Source of the DNA: Umbilicaria muhlenbergii | Taxonomy: Eukaryota; Ascomycota; Lecanoromycetes; Umbilicariales; Umbilicariaceae | Reading direction: 5' to 3' | Assembly: GCA_000611775.1 (NCBI GenBank) | Contig: KK106981.1 | Span: forward strand, 1,917,507 to 1,981,506 | DNA length: 64,000 bases | Shown: positions 43,747-54,731 of the stretch, in pieces | Layout of the letters: each line of letters opens with the position of its first letter | Numbering within the stretch: position 1 is the stretch's first letter | Notes under the pieces: model-generated | The model's input: the letters and a program-made list of their open reading frames with translations, nothing else | What the model was told of the DNA's origin: nothing | Databases searched by the model: none | Translations under genes and position numbers: made by a program

Positions 43747-46700
43747 CTACATACGCATGCGATCAAGCAGCAGTTTATACAGCTTGCGCTTCTTTCGACG
43801 TTGAGGCCATAGCCAGTCGTGCGCCCCGCCAACGACAGCGGCAAACGACAAAGAAACCCATTTCTCAGCGACCCATGCCACTATGAAACCACCCACAGCT
43901 AGAACCAAAATAAAGATCTTAAATCTCATAGAGATCCAAGTCAATTGCATGAAACCAGCAAGCCAGAACCCCGGATCGATCAGCATATACGAAGAAAATA
44001 GTAGGGCAACAACAATAGTGACTACGAATGGTACTGTTGATGACCGTAAGCTGCAGATTCATGAAAAGCCAGAGTTGTGAGCTCACAGTTGTGCGTCATA
44101 GACTGCCGGAAAGGTGGCCCAACGCTGAGGACAACGCCGGAGAATATGTACTGAAAGCAGGAAAGCAAGAACAAGGTCGTGTTTTCCGAGTTCTCAATGT
44201 TGGACTTCTCGGTATCCAAAACAGGCGGGATAAACCTAAATACTGTTTGCATATGGCATCCACAAGCCGTGGTGGAATCGCTCTTACCAGGGCTGCCTCT
44301 GTACAATCTCGAACCCCACCAGTTGAATGAGTATGCATATGACGATTTGGGCCATCAAAGGCGTGAGGACTTTGCGAGACACTAGGCTAGCGGTCGGCCG
44401 TTTTCTGCTTAGTACTGGGTAAGCACCAGTCCACCCCACTGTGCTTAAGTCAGCGACAAAATGCGGTGGGTAAGAGGGCAGAGTATGCTCACTGAAAATG
44501 GCGATGGGAAGGATCAGAAGTAGATCGATGAAAAGGAACTGCGTGATTAGTGAGGACGGCAATTAGCTTCTTCAAGACCTAGCTCGTACCTGAAAGTCCC
44601 CGAGATTGGACGCCGATGCATAAAGGAAGCTGACGGTCGTGAACTGAATAGCCGAATACAAGCTCATGTATTTGAAGCAACAGAAGCTCGTGACAAGAGC
44701 CGCCCGCCCCTCGCTTTGTAACACGTCAACGACAGTCTGATAAGCGATGGAACGATCCATACCGGATGACTTCAGGTACGCAAGAGATGTCAAACACTCG
44801 ACTCGTAAAAGGGGCAGCAACCGAAGCTTCTGCTTCGGACAATGATATCCCAACATCGGCAGCTTTCAATGCTCCGCAGTCGTTTGCACCATCTCCACAA
44901 AAGCCGCAACAGTAATCAATGCTCTGAAATTTTTCTACCAGCTCATGTTTCTCATCTGGAGACATCCTAGCGAAGACCTGACCTCGCGCGAGCATCTACA
45001 AACCCTTAGAGACTGCGGCAGTGAGACAGTCATGGGCGGACTCACTCCTTCCAAGACCTTTTCATTTCCGTACTCAATGACCCACCTGAAAACATCGCCG
45101 CTGACAGCGAGGGAGTAATTTCTTAAGTTGGAGATATCGTAAGGTAAAGAGGCATCACTTTCTACAGGCGGAGGCAACGGCTGTATCGTTTAGCATATCC
45201 CTCGGCTGCAGGCTGTTGTGTACATACCATGAGTGTGATTTCATCCAACTCGTAGATCTGATTGTCGACGCTTTGCCAGGCTAATCGGGCTTTAGGGTCC
45301 TGGGTATCACCTTGATACATGGTCAGCAATTACAGCCACACGGACGGCGAACCAACCCACCCTCGATGAAGTGAGGCACGAAGCAATGAGCCATGCGATC
45401 TATTAGATGGCATTCCCTAGCGACACTGATCGCGGTGAGGATGTTGTCGCCAGTGCACATGACCTGCCGAATAGCTGCGCCGTTAAGCTCATCAATGACC
45501 CCAGCAGTACTCGGTTTGAGCTTGTTCTCAAACACAATAAAACCCACAAACACAAGTTCCGACTCAGCCTCAGTACGCTTCATCTTCTGCACTTTTACCC
45601 AACTGAGTTTCGGTATATGCTTCGTTGCACACGCTATAACCCGAAACCCTCGGTGAGTATAATAGCTAAGAAGCTCTTCGTAATCCATTGGAACTGCCAA
45701 AGCTGTGTTAATGTGCAGATCGCTGGGATTTAGCGTGTAACAACTTACAGCTGTCAGCGCGGCAGATGTCTTTCATACATTCAGGAGCGCCTTTTACATA
45801 TACGTCTACGCCAGGAGCGCCGAATTGGCGGACAATGACGCTGGCTCTGCGTAGTTGCGAGACAAATTCGAACGACTTCAGTACGCCCAGTTCGATTGGT
45901 GAACTCTAGTAAGTCTGTTAGCTGAGTCGCGTACGACATATGCGATGAACGAACATGAGCTCCGTCCTCAGCTTCATCGATGTCGTACTCCATGCCTGCT
46001 GGTGGTCTGGCTACCGATGGGGACAGTTTGTTGTGTTCTTCGTCTTCGCCAGCTCCCGAACTTTGTCCCCCTTCATCGAACAACCACCCTGTAAATTCAA
46101 ACATTTTAAGATCCAGTGGGTCTCCCACAAGCTCCTCGTCCACCATACGTAACGAATGGCAAGTGGCCATGGTATAAAGAGCGGCTTTGTGGACTCGATA
46201 ATCTACGGTAGGGTCTCTTTTATAAGGAGCGCCAGGTAACAAGACCGTCATATCGCTAAGGATATCACTGAATCTACGACGATGTCAGTACGCAATCACG
46301 AGCACGCTTGGCTGCCAGAAAAGTGCCGATTACCTCATCGCTGGCCGGTGAACTACTCTTACACCCAGAACATCCAGACCGTCTTCAGTCAACGTCCCAG
46401 TCTTATCGAAGCAGACGATGTCCAGTTTTCCACCCACGTTAACCCTTGATCAGTCAGCGATCACACCCACTCAAGCCGCGTACACAAGTACATCTCACCT
46501 CTGCGGACTGATGCAGAAGATTTGCTTCTGTTTAAGACGAGATAAAGCGAAATTTGTCCCAATAGTCAGGGTGGCAGGTAAAGCAGGAGGTACTACAATG
46601 GTAATGAGATCTAAAGCGCGGATGATTATGAGATGCCAAGCCAGCTGCAGCCGTCAGTCGAGCTTCACCTGGTAAGACTCTGAGCTTGGCCTACTTGTAG

Positions 46701-48744
46701 TCGAACGAAATTGACGAATGAGGCGATAAAGCCCACCCCGGCGACGGCGCCCATAACAGATATGTAGCGAAACGCATCTTTATAGAACTTGAAACCTGAC
46801 GGCTTTGGAAACAGCATTGACCGGACCAGAGCTCCCTTGGTGGTGTTGAAACCAGTCCTGACAACTAGAGCCAGCGCAACAGCCTCATCATCGTGGCCAT
46901 CCTGAGGGCGTCTGGCCCGAACTATTTTGGTACCACTAAAGAGGAAGTGCTTCGCGACCTCCGCGTGGATGGAGGTGGCGCTTAGATCAAGTAGTCGTAG
47001 TGACTCGTCCGTAGCGGGGATTTTTGAAACAGGCACAGATTCACCTTTGCATTTAGCATCCAACGCTCAAAGGATTGAGTCAGTCCTTACCAGTAAGCAT
47101 GCTCTCATTTACTATACAGTCGCCCGCCAACAGCAGACTATCGCATGGGAACTGTGGTAAAGATGGATCCGATACTTCGTATACGTCCCCAGGTACCAGT
47201 TCGCTGCTGGTCACACCCCGCCCCGCAAAGAGTCAGCCTTAGAAGCCCAAGTTCCCAGAGCTGACTTACAGAATCCATTTCGCAAGACTCTTACATCACA
47301 TTCAAAACGTGAAACTTCACGCAAGCGTTTCATTGTCTGTTTGTCAGCTGCTGTACGGCATTTGGAACAGGTGTTCTTACTGCTCGCGTGTCAATTAACG
47401 TAGTCGTAATGCTGACCACGGATATCAGGAAGATGCAGGCTGCATAATAGTAGTACTGATCGAGAGACCAGAGCACCAAGCTCGCGATCTGGAAAACATA
47501 GAATGGATGGAATGCCTGCAGATTGTCAGCGCCTATATACAGCGTAAGGTATGCGTAGCCCATACTTCGTCAATGAGCAGCTGTGGAACCGATTTCTGCT
47601 GGATATCAATAAGGTTCATGCCAAAGACTTGCTCTCTTTGATGCCGTTCATCGCCATCAAGGCCGACTCTTATAGACTTGACGTCCGTCCAACTGGGGTC
47701 CTTCCAATTACTGCTGAGCACGAAGCGGTCCTTAAGGGGGTGGAAGCAAAATCTGATGTAGCGGTAATCCAGAAAGCGAAGATGAAGCATCACGGGATCA
47801 TCATCCTCATCAAAAGCTCGGAGGCGAGTTTTTTCCACTACAGAGCCGAAGACCGTAGAAATCGAATGTCCATATTGCTCTTTGATCACCCTTTGCACGA
47901 TGAATTCGCCCCATTGGTTCTGGTCACGTTAGCCAATTCCTTGCTTCTAGGAGTCAACCTCAACGACAAGCTCACCTCAATGACAACCCAGGCGCATTCG
48001 CGTAAAGGCTTCGGCGTACCAGTCAACCAAACTCGCCAACGGGGCAACCAGCGGAATACGAGGTACCCCAGTCCCAACGTAAGTACACATAAGACAAGGT
48101 ACACCGAGAAACCTAGCAAATCCGTCGCAAAGCCGGCAACAACCACAGTCAGATCTTCCGTTACGATGTGGAACTTTTGGCTGACTCGGCCGCCCCTGCC
48201 CATGCCACTTGCGCTCGATTTGGCTGAATCGTGCCGACGAAGAAGAGGGTCTTCAGTAGAGGCTCTTGAGAAGTTCGAAGACTTGCGTCTCGAGGGCGAC
48301 ACGGATGTTGATTCGAGATCCTGGTCTTCTCCGTTCTGTTTCCGCGCATCATCGTCCTCTGCTTCACTTTGGTCCGAGACTGCTTCTTCCTCGAGCCACT
48401 CTGTAGGCTCCGCCTCCGCCTCCTCCTCCTGCTGAAAATAGGTGTAGCTGGCTGTCGAATCGGATCTGCCACGTCTATGCGCGAAGCCTGTAATGCTCGA
48501 AGGGATGCTTTCCGAGATTGGGCCAGAATACAATTCGTCATGGGCCATTTCCACGTCGGAGATGAAGCTGACGCTATGCGGTGTCAGATGATCTCGAATA
48601 TCACTTATGGTTCAGGATGCCAGACTTGCTCATGTTAGAGTCTCGGCGGTACATGTGACCGGGAAGATGTCCGTTGCCAATTCCACTGCTGCGCGAGCTG
48701 CCACGCCGCAAGTCCCCACTGGGGCGTGGGCTCGAGCCGTTCAT
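43747..48744 (-). CDS. YPK9: P5B-type cation-transporting ATPase (YPK9 / ATP13A2 type), about 20 exons
   Basis: P5B ATPases sit in the vacuole or late endosome membrane; ATP13A2 exports polyamines from the lysosome. Firm exons include 48548-47976, 47919-47566, 47515-47381, 47044-46695, 46644-46499, 46444-46334, 45905-45749; further ones run to the stop at 43747. Key motifs are all present: ESMLTGES (actuator), [20 protein letters not shown] (P5 membrane signature), [17 protein letters not shown] (phosphorylated Asp), [18 protein letters not shown] and [17 protein letters not shown]. Last membrane helices read [19 protein letters not shown] and [21 protein letters not shown] disordered Ser-rich start ([18 protein letters not shown] from ATG 48744) seems to belong to it, but the join near 48560-48700 is not settled. 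Between exons near 47270 and 47206 the best donor is out of phase; a GTCAGC donor four bases on keeps the frame. Confidence 0.9.
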
Positions 48745-49791
48745 CGTTTTGGTGCGAGCACTTCAAAAAGATACTCTGGCCAGCTACCTGCCCCTGCTCC
48801 TTATGTCGTTGCCCGGTAAAGGTATATCGTCTGGCCCGCCTTGAGATAGCATTGCTTTCAGGATGGTCAAGTCCGAGTAAGCAGGTGACAGGGCGACAAC
48901 GAGAGATGAATTGTGGAGTAGGACTGGTGACGTTTGTTCAGTTCGAGTCGCATGTAAGGTGGCGAGGGTGGGTGAGTGATCTTCCACTTCTGTCGGTCGG
49001 TAGACCTCAGCCCTGACAGTGGACGCCCTGAGACGCCCTATGGTAGCCGAGCTGATGATACTCTAATTTTTCAAGAGGTCCGAGTCAGGTATAGAGTATT
49101 TCCGTACGAATAGTCGTACTCGTACAACGTACAACTAGAGGACGCGGCGGAAGATACCGAGTTGGCGAAGGTGGGGCTCGTCTCCTCGAGCTGAAGGGCT
49201 GAGGCAATCATTAATATTGGATGTCGACTATGTGAAGGCGGGGTGCTGGCAGGCACGGCAAGGGTGGCCGATGAGTGATTGATCACTGATTATGATGAGT
49301 ATTCGTACTCACGTTGATACAAATACCAAGGTAATACTATTCATGATGTATCCCTCTACATTTTCGTAGTGCCACGGAATACCACTGCATCACTTGACTC
49401 TCCGTCCTTGAATTTACGCTCTCACCATCACTCTCCCAGGCAGACTCCCACTTCCGCTCCCCCTCTCCCGACCATTATTTGGCGCATCAAAGTGTACCTT
49501 GTACCGATCAGATCGTAACTGTACTCTATCAGACTCGTACCAGCACAGCATCTTAGTGTAACCGTTCTTGGCATCGACTGGGGGTGAGAGCGTGGTAATT
49601 GTTGCCCCTCTTGAGCTGCGGTTGGCCAAGGGCAGAGCGGTGACAAGTTTTGCCCTTCGCGCTAAAATTCACGCGATCTCAACAGCGCCTCACCTCCAAA
49701 AAAAAGCTGCGTTTGTCAAACCTTTCGTACAACTATTGAACGACCCATCTACACAGCCGAGACCCCCACTACGCTCCATACAACAGGCAGT
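48745..49791. other. Spacer between YPK9 and NAP1 (divergent), 1 kb
   Basis: Holds both promoters. It contains one exact copy of the recurrent GTACTCGTAC 10-mer (49116-49125) and several near copies (for example near 49306-49312). No gene recognised. Confidence 0.45.
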
Positions 49792-51248
49792 ATGTCAGAA
49801 CCAATCCGTAACAAGAAGCTTGACCTGCAAACAGCACCGTGAGTATCCCCGTCGACAGGCCGCAAGAACGGGACATTGAGGCCCAAGTGTAGGACACCTC
49901 AGAACACACCTGCGAATAATGCGCCAATCTCCTCCCATGCTCAACAACCAGGAGTGTCAAGTATCACGGAAGGTCCGTACATGTCCCTTCAAGTGCACCT
50001 CGTGCTGAAGCCTGTGTGTCTGGTACATCCGATGATGCTGACTGTTTGATTTAAGAGGATCTTGACCGTGCCGCTGCTGCGTCAATCTTCGCCCAGAACC
50101 CGAAGTTGGTGTCTATGATCCAAGGCAAGTTAGGCACGCTTGTTGGACGCTCATCCGGATACATCGAATCCCTTCCCGCTCCTGTTCGTCGTCGTGTCGC
50201 CGGACTCAAAGGGGTTCAGAAAGAACACTCCAAGCTCGAAGCCGAGTTTCAGGAAGAGGTTTTGCAACTCGAGAAGAAATACTTTGCCAAGTTTACACCT
50301 CTGTACGAAAAGCGTGCCAAGATTGTGAACGGTGCTGCGGAACCCACAGATGACGAGGTCAAGGCCGGCGAGCAGGACGAGGAAGAGGAAGAAGACGAAC
50401 CCGCAAAGGCGGAGTCCGCCGCCGATGGTAAGGCACACGACGACATTGCTGGAATCCCCGAGTTCTGGCTTTCTGCTATGAAAAACCAAGTGTCGATAGC
50501 GGAGTTGATTACGGGCCGGGATGAACCTGCATTGAAATGCTTAACAGATATTCGAATGGAATATTTGGATCGTCCAGGGTTCCGTTTAATTTTTGAATTC
50601 AGCGACAACGACTACTTTACGAACAAGATCATTACGAAGACCTACTTCTACCAAGAAGAGAGTGGATATGGCGGTGACTTCATTTACGACCATGCTGAGG
50701 GTGACAAGATCGATTGGAAGTCTGGCAAGGATCTCACCGTCAGGGTCGAGAGCAAGAAGCAGCGCAACAAGAGTAAGTCCCGTTCGGAGCACTGAAAACC
50801 GTAAATTGGCTGACCTAGGAGTAGCCACCAAACAGACCCGTGTTGTCAAGAAAACGGTGCCTACCGAGTCCTTCTTTAACTTTTTCGACCCACCCAAGGC
50901 TCCAAAGGAGGAGGATGAAGACGCGGCATCTGACATCGAGGAGCGATTGGAGTTGGATTACCAAATCGGGGAAGATATCAAGGAGAAGTTGATCCCTCGC
51001 GCCATCGATTGGTTTACGGGCGAGGCACTGCAATTCGAGGAGCTCGACGATGATCTGGAGGAGGGCGACTTTGAGGATGAGGACGACGAAGAGGATGATG
51101 ACTTGAGCGAGGATAGAGACGACGACGAGGAGTCAGAGGATGAGGTTAGCACTCTGCATCATTCGTCTATCTGTCGATGCTAACTCGATGCGGGCAGGAT
51201 GATAATTCGAAGCCAAAGCAAGAGGCTGCCGAATGCAAGCAGAGCTAG
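49792..51248 (+). CDS. NAP1: Nucleosome assembly protein 1
   Basis: NAP1 is a histone H2A-H2B chaperone that shuttles between cytosol and nucleus and also affects bud or polar growth through kinases. Exons are 49792-49838, 49893-49972, 50056-50772, 50825-51144 and 51198-51248, giving 404 residues. The start [20 protein letters not shown] leads into [20 protein letters not shown], then the long dimer helix ([20 protein letters not shown]) and the NAP fold: [58 protein letters not shown] and [15 protein letters not shown]. The end is strongly acidic ([20 protein letters not shown]), as needed for histones. The last four residues, CKQS, form a CaaX-like box, as in animal NAP1L1. Introns are 52-83 nt. 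Confidence 0.95.
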
Positions 51249-51992
51249 TCGCTCCCTGGCTATGATTTCAGCAAAGCTGGCAAGGGTGGGGCCATAGCAC
51301 ATCGAAGTCTAAAGATATCGTCCATTTGGCGGTATGCTTCGTTTGGGCGCTACTTGGCTAGGTGGGGGGATAGTGTTCATGTTGTGAACTTCATGGATAC
51401 GACATCTCCGGCGGTCTCATTGTGTACTTGCTTCGTTCACGATCACTGCCCCCTCTCCAACCAATGATCTTACTGCACACTGTTCCTAATCTCCTCAAGT
51501 TGACCCTCGACGGGCTTCTTAACTTCCATAGAACCATCACTGGTGCAGACGTTTCGTTGCAATGAACACGAGAATTCAACCTGAAGCTCTTCCTATCAAA
51601 AAGTGCTGGCTCCCGACGTTGACCTTGGCCACGGGGCTTTCTCTCAATGCTGATATAGATGCGGTGCATCCATCTAATAAGGGATGCCAACAACAATGAT
51701 GTGAGCATAGTAACGATCCCAACGTTTGATACCTGGTCCAAAAGTACGAGTAGGCATCCTTAAAAGTGCGAGGTATCTTGACTGTGCTCTGCAATGCACG
51801 CGTCGTACGAGGAAGGCACAGCGGGAAACTCAGGGTCCAGCCTTATGAGGCATGTCGACATCATCGGCAGAATAATCCTTGACAAAAAGTTCTCATAAGC
51901 GATGATCCAGAGCAGATCACTTCCACAGCCTCAACCCCCAAAGCGGAAAGAGGACTGTAATTGCTTGTATCACCACGCTAGATATCCATAAG
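51249..51992. other. Intergenic, 0.7 kb
   Basis: Spacer between the NAP1 stop and the SER3 start, both plus strand. No gene recognised; minus-strand frames at 51391-51794 have no motif. Confidence 0.5.
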
Positions 51993-53684
51993 ATGGTGTC
52001 AACTGCCAGGGATATCTCCTTCAGGACCAACGCACAATCCCGGGAAGTGTCCACCAGCTTCGGCCATTCGACTTCGCCTATCGCGACATTTCATTCCCCC
52101 CCATCAAGCTATGGCGGAGCGCAGCTTTCGCGTAAGACTACGGGGGCGTTCGCAAAGCAGTTGAAGCCTTTCGCTACTCGAGATATCAAGATTCTGCTTT
52201 TGGAAAACGTAAACCAGACTGGTAGAGACATCTTAGCGAAGCAGGGCTACCAGGTCGATTTCCTGAAGTCGTCACTCGCGGAGGACGAGCTAATAGAGAA
52301 GATACGGTGGGGTATCACGTTTGCCCAGCTGTCGTGAGAGGCTTTGCATTCTAATCTGATGTTCTAGGGACGTCCACGTAATCGGCATTCGCTCCAAAAC
52401 CAAACTCACAGCGCGAGTCTTACGAGAGGCCAAGAACCTCATTGTTATAGGTTGTTTCTGCATCGGAACTAATCAGGTCGACCTAAATTATGCAGCCCAG
52501 CATGGCATTGCCGTCTTCAACTCACCCTTCAGCAACTCGCGCAGTGTCGCTGAGCTTGTTATCGGAGAGATCATATCTCTTGCCCGGCAGCTCGGCGATC
52601 GATCAAATGAGATGCACCGGGGAACCTGGAATAAAGTAAGCAATAAGTGCTGGGAAATTCGTGGCAAGACTCTTGGTAGGCCCACCGTTTCATCAACTCT
52701 GCGTCTGGGTTCTTATACAGATACTAGGTATAATCGGCTACGGCCACATCGGTTCTCAGCTGTCCGTCCTTGCAGAAGCTATGGGAATGTCTGTCATCTA
52801 TTATGATACCGTCAATCTGATGGCATTAGGCATTGCCAAGCAAGTACCGACCTTGGAAGCGCTTCTCGCAGGCGCAGACTTTGTTACTTGTCACGTACCA
52901 GAGCTGCCAGAAACAATGAATATGATCGGTCTCGAGCAATTCCGGCAGATGAAGGACGGTAGCTACCTCATCAATGCCAGCCGGGGCAGTGTCGTTGATA
53001 TTCCCGCCCTTATAGATGCAATGCGAAGCGGGAAAATCGCTGGGGCGGCTCTGGATGTCTATCCAGCTGAGCCTGGTGGCAATGGAGACTACTTTTTGAA
53101 CAGTCTAAACCCTTGGGCAGAGGATCTTCGCGGTCTTAAGAACATCATTTTAACGCCACACATCGGGGGTAGCACTGAAGAAGCACAGAGTGCAATTGGC
53201 ATTGAAGTTAGCGAAGCTCTTGTTCGTTACGTCAATGAAGGGACCACTCTGGGGGCTGTCAACATGCCTGAAATCAACCTCCGATCCTTGACCGTGGACG
53301 AGCCGAACCATGTACGGGTGGTGTACGTCCACCACAACGTGCCTGGCGTGTTAAGAAAAGGTAAGAGTCCTCTCTGTCGCACGCATTTTCGGCTGACATC
53401 AACCGTTCAGTCAACGAGATTCTCGGTGACCACAATGTGGATAAGCAGACTACCGACAGTAGAGGAGAGGTCAGTGAAACCACCACCGTGTACTGGAAGC
53501 ACGAGCTTAGGCGTTCTTACTAGGTTGCATACCTCCTGGCTGACATCAGCAACGTCAACACGCACGAGATCAAAGACTTGTACGAGAGTCTCGAAAGCCT
53601 GAGCTGTAAGCCATCAAAACCGCACAAACCTGAGTAACGCACTAACGTGGTGCAGCCCGTATCATGACAAGGGTCCTCTACTGA
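51993..53684 (+). CDS. SER3: D-3-phosphoglycerate dehydrogenase
   Basis: This enzyme oxidises 3-phosphoglycerate with NAD+, the first step of serine synthesis in the cytosol. Exons are 51993-52306, 52368-52675, 52728-53360, 53411-53469, 53524-53605 and 53656-53684, giving 474 residues, close to yeast SER3. After a disordered start, the substrate domain begins IKILLLENVNQTGRDILAKQ. The NAD-binding motif is KTLGIIGYGHIGSQLSVLAE. Catalytic-site segments are VIGIRSKTKLT, NASRGSVVDIPALIDAMRSG and LTPHIGGSTEEAQSAIGIEV with the active His. A regulatory ACT domain ends the protein (VRVVYVHHNVPGVLRKVNEI, VAYLLADISNVNTHEIKDLY). The last four exons are very short, 29 to 82 nt apart from exon 3. The first donor (GTGGGG) is weak but yields the conserved KIRDVHVIGIRS. 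Confidence 0.95.
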
Positions 53685-54731
53685 GATCCATGGTCCCACT
53701 CACTACGTAGAAATTCAACAAGGCCGCTGTGCTAACTATGACTGCCATCAACGAAGCATAGGATTAAGGGCGTTGGGTGCAGGAGGCAAGATATAGCCAT
53801 ATAAACAGCGGACAATCGTTAAGACGCAATAGATCACATTTCATAATCTGTCAACCGTGAACACGTCGCCAATTGTTGTCAGCAATCCCTTCCGAGATGG
53901 GACACCGCGAGAGGAAGCTTGGAATAGACCAAAATGCCACCTGCTCATGCCGTGCTGGTTGCGAACCGATGTTAGTAGCAATCGGCAGAGAAATAGAACG
54001 CGAACTTGAAATCATTGACGCCCAGGCCCTCAGCAAGGTCAGCCCTAAGAGATTGGATTTGTTCTGCTTCACAACGCTGTGTTCGCTGAACGGCTCCTTT
54101 ATTTGGGGTGTTGCAACGTCGTACGAGTGCCTCCACGGCCTCCACGGCCTTTGCCAAGCGAAGATCCGCCACGCCGAAAGAACAAGCCATTCTAGAGCCG
54201 CGGGGTACAATTACACAGAATTTGGAAAGGTCGTCAATAACCATATGTGGTCCAGGTACTCGTAGCGAGTTGTACTTCTCGACAACCTTGCCGGCGTGTC
54301 GTTGAACTGGCGTGTCATTGAAGCTGCATGGAGCGCTGAAGGAAGCATAACGAAAGAAAAGAAAGGGGCGTCGCTTCTGGCCATCCCTGCTAGGCCGACA
54401 CGCCCTAGACGTAGCCATACCTTACCCATACCGCGTTACCTTCACCCGTGGGTTGTAACCATACCTTACCTGAACTTTCTGGTGAAGCAGCGATCCAACT
54501 CCCCTGATACCACATTCTAACCCCACCAATGCTGCCGTGGCCGTTCGCGCCCGCGTGAACCATCCTCTCTGCCTCTGCATTCCCTTGCAGCCTCTGCTCT
54601 TTATCCCGGAGTTGGCCTATCGTTCACTGGCTTCCTCCACCACCGTTCGGCCCACTACCGTCCGGTCCACGACACTGCTTTCTTGCTCTTCAGGCCCGCC
54701 TTACTGACTGTGATCCTGTGCAAGGAGCGCG
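53685..54731. other. Intergenic, 1 kb
   Basis: Holds the SER3 3' end and the MYO2 promoter. A minus-strand frame from ATG 54418 to 53972 (148 codons) and an overlapping plus-strand frame are both open, with no familiar motif; I do not call either. CCATACCTTACC occurs twice (about 54415 and 54460). The last 200 bp before MYO2 are pyrimidine-rich. Confidence 0.45.

Noticed and set aside
53972-54418. 148-codon minus-strand frame with a good ATG upstream of MYO2
   Set aside because: A plus-strand frame of similar length overlaps it, composition is unremarkable and no family is recognised; probably chance.
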